DNA from: Campylobacter sp.
GTDB lineage: Bacteria > Campylobacterota > Campylobacteria > Campylobacterales > Campylobacteraceae
Length of the DNA: 7,285 nucleotides
Direction of reading: 5' to 3'
Assembly: GCA_024680445.1 (NCBI GenBank)
Contig: JAILCJ010000124.1
Location: 1 to 7,285, forward strand
Every line of letters begins with the position of its first letter. Within the stretch, counting starts at the first letter, position 1. Made by a program: the position numbers and the translations under genes. Below the pieces are notes generated by a model. That model saw nothing but the letters and a program-made list of their open reading frames with translations. It was not told where the DNA came from and ran no database searches. Positions 1 through 4,539 of this stretch are shown in pieces.

Positions 1-41
1 TGGCTTTTTAAAATACAATTTGTAAAAATCTCACTTGAATT

Positions 42-380
42 TCAAATTTGGTTGAAAGTTATCAAATTTGTTTGTTTTGGCTACTCTGTGGATTTTTACT
101 TTTTTAAATTTACTTATTTTCGCCACTCTGTGGATTTTTACTTTTTTAAATTTACTTATTTTTGCCACCCTGCGGATTTTTGCGTTTATCAAATTTGACT
201 GAAATTCATTAAATTTGACTTTGAAATTTATCAAATTTGATTATTTCGGCACCCTGCGGATTTTTACTTTTTTAAATTTACTTATTTTCGACACCCTGCG
301 GATTTTTGCGTTTATCAAATTTGGTTGAAATTTATCAAATTTGCTTTTTTTACTTACTCTTTGTGCTTTCAAATTTGATA
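42..380 (-). repeat. Left repeat array: GC-rich cores plus TCAAATTTG palindromes
   Basis: This gene-free, AT-rich stretch is built from two interleaved elements. The first is an 11-mer core that reads CCRCAGRGTGG on the minus strand. Its copies lie at 81-91, 123-133, 165-175, 249-259 and 291-301, with a decayed copy near 354-366. The starts are 81, 123, 165, 249 and 291, so spacing is exactly 42 nt, or 84 nt where one core is missing. Cores are followed on the plus strand by GATTTTTAC or GATTTTTGCG. The second element is TCAAATTTG or ATCAAATTTGAT, a perfect palindrome in its 12-nt form, at about 42, 61, 188, 230, 314, 334 and 369. A related array in the opposite orientation lies at 1017-1280. 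I do not recognise a named repeat family. There are no unique spacers, so this is not a CRISPR array. The array continues toward the left window edge, where it is degraded. Confidence 0.85.
148..190 (-). repeat. Left arm of best-matching inverted repeat pair
   Basis: The reverse complement of this 43-nt segment matches 1077-1118 at 39 of 43 aligned positions, counted by eye as three mismatches and one gap. It contains the core CCGCAGGGTGGCAAAAATAA. With its partner it encloses about 890 bp, including the G10 tract and the small exported-protein gene. It is the clearest evidence that the left and right arrays belong to one family in inverted orientation. Confidence 0.85.
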
Positions 381-460
381 AAAATTCATAAAATTAGCAA
401 AAAATTTATAGCAAAAATGTCTGAAAAAACGATGTTTTGTAAAAAAAAAGCAAAATTTAA

Positions 461-470
461 GGGGGGGGGG
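461..470 (+). repeat. Homopolymeric G10 tract (candidate phase-variation tract)
   Basis: Ten consecutive G lie in a region that is otherwise strongly AT-rich, about 98 nt before the start codon of the small exported-protein gene. Long poly-G tracts in Campylobacter are known slipped-strand mispairing sites that switch genes on and off. This tract is not inside a recognisable reading frame, because a TAA immediately precedes it. Any effect would therefore be on transcription rather than on the reading frame. It abuts a TAGAAT hexamer directly. Confidence 0.8.
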
Positions 471-476
471 TAGAAT
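471..476 (+). promoter_or_regulatory. Candidate -10 box for the small exported-protein gene
   Basis: TAGAAT differs from TATAAT at one position and follows the G10 tract with no gap. Campylobacter sigma-70 promoters are known to depend on the -10 element and AT-rich upstream periodicity rather than on a clear -35 box, and no good -35 is visible here. A start near 483 would leave a leader of roughly 85 nt. A weaker AT-rich candidate exists closer to the gene, around 540-553, so the assignment is tentative. Confidence 0.4.
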
Positions 477-557
477 ACGAGAGTTTTATTTGAAATCAAA
501 AATTTTATCGCTCTTTGTTTGCAATGGATTTTTGAAAAAAATAATAGTAAAAATATT

Positions 558-563
558 AAGGAT
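558..563 (+). promoter_or_regulatory. Ribosome binding site of the small exported-protein gene
   Basis: AAGGAT lies 5 nt before the ATG at 569. It is the same Shine-Dalgarno sequence that precedes gyrA in this window. It supports this start codon and argues that the small ORF is a real gene. Confidence 0.75.
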
Positions 564-568
564 AAACA

Positions 569-958
569 ATGAAAAAAATATTTGTAACAAGCTTGGCTAC
601 ATTAGCTATTTTATCTACCAGTGTTTTAGCAAGAGAATACAAATGCACTGATAGAGATGTAATAATTGCCGGATTGAAAAAGAATCCGAGTAGTCTAACA
701 ACTCTTGAGCAAGACTTAGAAGCATTTCGTAATTATCGCCCTTGGAAAATAGACAATGTAAAAGAACGTGGTTTTACTGAAAAAACTATGATTGGTTGCA
801 CTGCCGATACAAAATTAGGTGCCACTATTTACTACGTAATTCACATTGACAAAGAAACTGGAAAGGCGTATGTAAATTCTTCACCAACAAGCAGTTACAA
901 AAAATTTAAAAAAATAATTAGTAAAAAAGGACACGGAGCTTATTTACCATTAAATTAA
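569..958 (+). CDS. Small exported protein of unknown function
   Basis: This 129-residue protein does not match a family I can name. The first 21 residues are a typical Sec signal peptide: MKK, a hydrophobic run (residues 4-20), then VLA as a signal peptidase I site before REYK. The predicted mature protein of about 108 residues is basic, especially in the C-terminal third (residues 110-122 are rich in Lys). It has exactly two cysteines, Cys26 and Cys77, which could form a disulfide in the periplasm. There is no lipobox and no further membrane segment. The Shine-Dalgarno AAGGAT supports the ATG. The gene stands alone on the plus strand, convergent with the asd operon, and is flanked on both sides by inverted repeat arrays. 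A G10 tract upstream may switch its expression. No hairpin terminator is evident just after the TAA. A periplasmic or secreted accessory role is an inference; the function is unknown. Confidence 0.8.
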   Translation: MKKIFVTSLATLAILSTSVLAREYKCTDRDVIIAGLKKNPSSLTTLEQDLEAFRNYRPWKIDNVKERGFTEKTMIGCTADTKLGATIYYVIHIDKETGKAYVNSSPTSSYKKFKKIISKKGHGAYLPLN

Positions 959-1016
959 TAAAAGGCAATTTACTAGATAAATAAGATATCATATTGACAA
1001 AATAAAATATTATGGA

Positions 1017-1280
1017 TTTGATAAATTCACAAAGCAAATTTGATAGCAAATTTGATAAATTTAAAACATCAAATTTGATAACGCAAAAATCCGCTGGGTG
1101 GCAAAAATAATCAAATTTAAAATATCAAATTTGATAAATTTACAAAGCAAATTTGATGAATTTCAAAACCAAATTTGATAAAAGTAAAAATCCACAGGGT
1201 GGTTGAAAAAATCAAATTTAAAACATCAAATTTGATAAAAAGTAAAAATCCACAGGGTGGCAAAAAATCAAATTTGATAA
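1017..1280 (+). repeat. Right repeat array, inverted relative to the left array
   Basis: This array fills the gap between the small exported-protein gene and the asd terminator. Cores read CCGCTGGGTGG at 1091-1101 and CCACAGGGTGG at 1192-1202 and 1250-1260, here on the plus strand and so opposite to the left array. Spacing is 101 and 58 nt, without the 42-nt lattice seen on the left. The 12-nt palindrome ATCAAATTTGAT occurs intact at 1068, 1124, 1225 and 1267, and partial copies (CAAATTTGAT with G or C before it) lie near 1034, 1047, 1147 and 1168. The two ends of the gap hold different things: 959-1016 is AT-rich with nothing recognisable, and a terminator follows the array. Confidence 0.85.
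1077..1118 (+). repeat. Right arm of best-matching inverted repeat pair
   Basis: This 42-nt segment is the partner of 148-190 in inverted orientation, identical at 39 of 43 aligned columns by eye. The core differs by one base (CCGCTGGGTGG against CCGCAGGGTGG). The flanking CGCAAAAATC and GGCAAAAATAA are conserved on both sides. Confidence 0.85.
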
Positions 1281-1293
1281 ATATTTAGTTTAA

Positions 1294-1323
1294 AAAATCC
1301 TAAGCAAAAAAGCTTAGGATTTT
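1294..1323 (-). terminator. Intrinsic terminator of the asd operon
   Basis: A perfect 12-bp stem is formed by 1294-1305 and 1312-1323, around a loop of six bases (1306-1311). On the minus strand the stem is followed by further T residues, giving a U-tract suited to rho-independent termination. It lies 6 nt after the asd stop codon. On the plus strand the stem is followed by a run of G, so it should work mainly for the minus-strand operon. Confidence 0.9.
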
Positions 1324-1329
1324 GGGGGA

Positions 1330-2355
1330 TTAGTCTTGTAGTTTTATCCATTTTTGGGCGATTCTTACGGCATTTGTAGCGGCACCAACGCGGATTTGGT
1401 CGGCACAACACCAAATGTGCAAGACATTATCTCTGTAAACATCTCGTCTGATTCTGCCGACATAGGTTTCGTTTGTGTCGCTTGAAATGATAGGCATAGG
1501 GTATTGTTTTTTGGCAGGATCGTCCACGACTACGACGCTAGGGGCTTTGGCTAGAACCTCTCTTGCTTTTTGTGCGTCGACGGCGTTTTTGAAGCTTATG
1601 GTGATGGCTTCGCTGTGACTTCTAAGCACAGGCACTCTTACGCAAGTTGCGCTAACTTCGATATCGCGGTGCAAAATTTTGCGTGTTTCGTTTACCATTT
1701 TCATTTCTTCTTTTGTGTAATCATTGTCTAAAAATACATCAATGTGCGGTATGACATTTAAGGCAAGTTGGTGTGCAAAGACTTTTGGCTCGCATTCGTC
1801 GAGTTTGAAAGCGAAAAATTGTTGCATTTGATGGACTAGCTCCTCCATGCCCTCTTTGCCCGCTCCGCTGGCTGCTTGATAGGTGCTAACATCGACGCGT
1901 TCGATATTAAAAGCGTCATCAAGCGGTTTTAAAAGTTGAACCATTTGTATAGTCGAGCAGTTTGGGTTGGCGATAATGCCGGTTTGTTTGTAAAGTGCGA
2001 TATCTTGGGGGTTGCACTCTGGCACGACGAGGGGGACATTTTCTTGCATACGAAAATGGCTAGTGTTATCGATGACTACGGCTCCGCTTGCCACCGCTGC
2101 TGGGACAAATTTTTCTGAAACCGAACCGCCGGCACTAAAAAATGCGATATCTATTTCGTGCTCGTCCCAAACTTCGTTGGTTAGCTCTTTTACGATGTGA
2201 TTTTTACCCATAAATTCTATGCTTGTGCCGGCACTTTTTGAACTTGCAAGTGGCAAAACTTCGCCAACTGGGAAATTAAACTCTTCTAAAACTTTGAAAA
2301 TTTCTTCACCAACGGCACCTGTCGCACCAACAACTGCTATGTTAAATTTTCTCAT
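1330..2355 (-). CDS. asd: Aspartate-semialdehyde dehydrogenase
   Basis: The enzyme reduces L-aspartyl-4-phosphate to L-aspartate-4-semialdehyde with NADPH. This is the branch step toward lysine, diaminopimelate (peptidoglycan), threonine and methionine in the cytoplasm. The 341-residue length is normal for the family. The N-terminal Rossmann fold carries GATGAVG (residues 10-16). The catalytic cysteine is Cys133 in NPNCSTIQ. The conserved Gln160 in STYQAASGAG and the catalytic His247 in VLRSHSEA are present, and Arg225-Lys226 in ETRK lie in the expected substrate-binding segment. The ATG overlaps the flgR stop codon as TAATG and has a strong AAAGGAG Shine-Dalgarno inside the end of flgR, pointing to translational coupling. 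It is the last gene of the operon, followed at once by a strong terminator. No key residue is missing. Confidence 0.96.
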   Translation of the reverse strand: MRKFNIAVVGATGAVGEEIFKVLEEFNFPVGEVLPLASSKSAGTSIEFMGKNHIVKELTNEVWDEHEIDIAFFSAGGSVSEKFVPAAVASGAVVIDNTSHFRMQENVPLVVPECNPQDIALYKQTGIIANPNCSTIQMVQLLKPLDDAFNIERVDVSTYQAASGAGKEGMEELVHQMQQFFAFKLDECEPKVFAHQLALNVIPHIDVFLDNDYTKEEMKMVNETRKILHRDIEVSATCVRVPVLRSHSEAITISFKNAVDAQKAREVLAKAPSVVVVDDPAKKQYPMPIISSDTNETYVGRIRRDVYRDNVLHIWCCADQIRVGAATNAVRIAQKWIKLQD

Positions 2356-3659
2356 TAAAACTCCTTTATATCATAAATTTTCATTTGATTTTTTATTTCT
2401 TCTACATTTAAATTTAGTATGGCGGCGGCTTCTTTTAGGTTGCCTTCTACGCTTTTTATGACTTGGACGAAAAGTTCTTTTTTCTTTTCGTCAAGGTCTT
2501 GTTTTTTGCGTGATTTTATAAACAAATCCTTATCTGAAATCTCGACTTCTTCGCTAAGTATCGCGGCTCTTTGAACGATAGAGATAAGCTCTCTTATGTT
2601 GCCGGGAAAGTCATAATTTAAAAGCTCATTTTGGGCTTGTTTGCTAAATTTTTTCTCGCCTAAGTCGTATTCGTCGCAAACTTTTTTTAATGTTTCGTTT
2701 GCGAGTGGTAAAATCTCGTCTTTTCGCTCTCTAAGCGGTGGTATAATCACTGGTATGGTATTTAGTCGGTAGTAAAGATCGTCTCTAAATTCGCCGTTTG
2801 CGACTAATTTTTCAAGATCCGCATTTGTAGCACAAAGCACTCTGACATCGATTTTAAGCGGTTTGGCGGTAGAGCCTAGACGAAAAACTTCTCTTTCTTG
2901 CAAGATACGCAAAAGTTTTGGCTGCAAGCTAAGTGGCATTTCGCCGATCTCGTCAAGAAAAATCGTGCCTTTATTTGCGAGTTCAAAAAGACCTTTTTTT
3001 GCCGAAGTGGCGTCTGTAAATGCCCCTTTTTCAAAGCCAAAAAGTTCGCTTTCTATGAGATTTTCAGGTATGGCGGCCATATTTATGGCTACAAAAGGTT
3101 CTTTTGCACGGGCGGAATTTTTGTGAATAAATTTTGCAAAAACTTCTTTGCCTACGCCACTTTCGCCCATTATCATTACATTTACATCGGTTTTTGCGGC
3201 TTTTAAAGCGATAGACTTTGCCCTTTCAAGGGCGTCGGAGCTTTGGGTGAAGTCTTGATCTGCTTTTTTTGTGCTTTTAGTTTTTTTAGGCATGCTTTTT
3301 ATTTTGTCATTTTCGGCTTGGATACGTTTGATGAGTTCATAAAGCATATTCATATCAAAAGGTTTGGTTAAAAAGTCCTTTACGCCAAGTCTAATGCTTT
3401 GTATGGCTCTATCAAGAGTGGCGTTGCCGGTTATTACGATGATATCGTATTTGTTATCTAGTTTTTTTATGAATTCTATGCCGTCCATACCGGGCATATT
3501 TATGTCTGTGATGATTAGGTCTGGTGAAATTTCTGGAAGTTTTTTAAGGGCTAAAATGGCGGATTTGACATAAAATAGTTCAAGATCCTTGCAATCACCA
3601 TAAGCAAGTTCAAATGATTTTCGCATATTTATGTCATCTTCGACGATAAGAATTTTCAT
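2355..3659 (-). CDS. flgR: FlgR, sigma-54-dependent flagellar response regulator
   Basis: This NtrC-family activator has 434 residues if it starts at the ATG at 3659. FlgR is known in Campylobacter to be phosphorylated by the kinase FlgS and to activate sigma-54 transcription of rod, hook and other mid-class flagellar genes. The receiver domain (about 1-115) has Glu7-Asp8, phospho-acceptor Asp52 in TDINMPG, Thr77 and Lys99. A Lys-rich linker (119-135) leads to the AAA+ domain with Walker A GESGVGKE (165-172), the sigma-54 contact loop GAFTDA (212-217) in place of the usual GAFTGA, Walker B GTIFLDE (231-237) and the arginine-finger region FRDDLYYRL (291-299). PGNIREL follows, then a short C-terminal segment that looks only weakly like a Fis-type helix-turn-helix. 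The start at 3659 is preferred over an in-frame ATG at 3671 because GGGA precedes it and family members begin at MKILIVEDD. It overlaps flgQ by 26 nt and asd by 1 nt. No FlgS gene is in the window. Confidence 0.93.
   Translation of the reverse strand: MKILIVEDDINMRKSFELAYGDCKDLELFYVKSAILALKKLPEISPDLIITDINMPGMDGIEFIKKLDNKYDIIVITGNATLDRAIQSIRLGVKDFLTKPFDMNMLYELIKRIQAENDKIKSMPKKTKSTKKADQDFTQSSDALERAKSIALKAAKTDVNVMIMGESGVGKEVFAKFIHKNSARAKEPFVAINMAAIPENLIESELFGFEKGAFTDATSAKKGLFELANKGTIFLDEIGEMPLSLQPKLLRILQEREVFRLGSTAKPLKIDVRVLCATNADLEKLVANGEFRDDLYYRLNTIPVIIPPLRERKDEILPLANETLKKVCDEYDLGEKKFSKQAQNELLNYDFPGNIRELISIVQRAAILSEEVEISDKDLFIKSRKKQDLDEKKKELFVQVIKSVEGNLKEAAAILNLNVEEIKNQMKIYDIKEF
2361..2367 (-). 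promoter_or_regulatory. Ribosome binding site of asd within the flgR 3' end
   Basis: AAAGGAG on the minus strand lies 5 nt before the asd ATG, inside the last codons of flgR. It is the best Shine-Dalgarno in the window and confirms the asd start at the TAATG junction. Confidence 0.8.
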
Positions 3660-4059
3660 TTTGTGTCCCATAATTTAATACGCTGATGATAGCTGAATTT
3701 GGCTTAAAGTCGATTATAAACCGTGTTGGAAGTATGCGAAGTTGTGTGCGTTTTGTTACAATATTGCCATTTTTTGTGATACTTTGTTTTGTGCGTGTGT
3801 TTTTGCCTATAAAACAATCTAAAATTTTATCTTTGTAAACTTTGGTAAATTCCAAGTCTGAAAGTATGGAATTTGGGTTTGGTATTTCGCAAAAATAGTA
3901 AAAATTTGCAGAATTAAATTTGATTTTTGAAGGGGTGATAAAGACTTTTTGCGTTTGTAAAACGCCGTTTTTTACGTTAAGTTCGGCGGAGATGATAAAT
4001 TCAGACGAACAAAACGCAAAAACGGCTAAAAAGCCTAGTATGAAAAGACTTCTTCCCAC
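3634..4059 (-). CDS. flgQ: FlgQ, exported protein needed for flagellar motility
   Basis: By position and size this 141-residue protein is the counterpart of C. jejuni FlgQ (Cj1025c). That protein is known to be required for motility and to support the stability of FlgP. The name rests mainly on gene order, since the sequence has no strong family motif. An N-terminal hydrophobic segment (residues 5-16) is a signal peptide, with a possible cleavage after ISA at residue 25. Cys17 does not sit in a proper lipobox. Cys57 and Cys82 in the mature part could pair. The C-terminal part is predicted to be beta-rich (LRILPTRFIIDF). The start codon is GTG and no other start is available in frame: a TGA lies six codons upstream, and no ATG, GTG or TTG lies in the signal peptide. 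It overlaps the flgP end by 25 nt and the flgR start by 26 nt, so translation is probably coupled on both sides. Confidence 0.75.
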   Translation of the reverse strand: MGRSLFILGFLAVFAFCSSEFIISAELNVKNGVLQTQKVFITPSKIKFNSANFYYFCEIPNPNSILSDLEFTKVYKDKILDCFIGKNTRTKQSITKNGNIVTKRTQLRILPTRFIIDFKPNSAIISVLNYGTQNENSYRRR

Positions 4060-4523
4060 GTTTTTTTGCTTACTTCAAGGCTCATATCGACTACATAAAG
4101 TCCGTTTTTAAAACTTTCATGAACTACTCTTGCGTTTTTGATAAGTCCACGAATTTTTGTAGTAATGTTGCTGTTGCGAAGCATGGCGTCACGAACCGTA
4201 TCTTGGGCGTTTACCTTAACTCCGTAAAGCTGACCGGCAAGTTGGGCTTGGGCGTCGGCTATGGCTGCTCGTTTTGCTAGTGTTACGGCTTGTGAGTAGC
4301 TAATGGCATTTTCGGGTGCCAAACCTTCGCCAGTTGCACTAAAATGCACAGGGGCAGAGTCTATCTCGTAAATCATTTTTTCTTGTCGCATAACCTCACG
4401 GATATCGTCTTTGTCTATCTTTTGGACGACAACGGTTTTGTTTGGAGCTGCGGCACTAAAACCATTATACGAACAACCTAAAAATGCGAAAAACGTTAAA
4501 AAAATCATAAAAAACTTTTTCAT
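4035..4523 (-). CDS. flgP: FlgP, LPP20-family flagellar basal-disk lipoprotein
   Basis: This 162-residue protein matches FlgP (Cj1026c in C. jejuni), an outer-membrane lipoprotein required for motility. FlgP is known to form the large basal disk around the flagellar motor, which helps produce high torque. The signal peptide MKKFFMIFLTFFAF ends in a lipobox-like FLGC with lipidation at Cys17; Phe at -3 is slightly atypical. The LPP20-like domain occupies about residues 55-160. It contains the Ala-rich helix around QAVTLAKRAAIADAQAQLAG (78-97) and the C-terminal strands RVVHESF and GLYVVDMSLEV. Shine-Dalgarno AAAGG lies 6 nt before the ATG. It is separated from gyrA by only 16 nt and overlaps flgQ by 25 nt, so it is probably transcribed with gyrA unless an internal promoter lies in the gyrA 3' end. 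I see no convincing sigma-54 site before it. Confidence 0.9.
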   Translation of the reverse strand: MKKFFMIFLTFFAFLGCSYNGFSAAAPNKTVVVQKIDKDDIREVMRQEKMIYEIDSAPVHFSATGEGLAPENAISYSQAVTLAKRAAIADAQAQLAGQLYGVKVNAQDTVRDAMLRNSNITTKIRGLIKNARVVHESFKNGLYVVDMSLEVSKKTWEEVFSY

Positions 4524-4539
4524 TTTATGCCTTTAAATT

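Noticed and set aside
31..234. 67-codon minus-strand ORF of repeated KIRRVAK-type peptides
   Set aside because: It is made almost wholly of the 42-nt repeat, which is a multiple of three and so stays open. No Shine-Dalgarno or protein-like complexity supports it, so it is not annotated as a gene.
42..380. CRISPR array
   Set aside because: The units are near-continuous repeats without unique spacers of uniform length, spacing becomes irregular in the right array, and no cas gene is nearby.
994..1022. TTGACA promoter -35 downstream of the small gene
   Set aside because: The hexamer is perfect but no matching -10 lies at 16-18 nt, and no gene follows on the plus strand.
3660..3671. flgR start at the upstream in-frame ATG (3671)
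   Set aside because: No Shine-Dalgarno precedes it, and it would add MGHK before the family-typical MKILIVEDD start.
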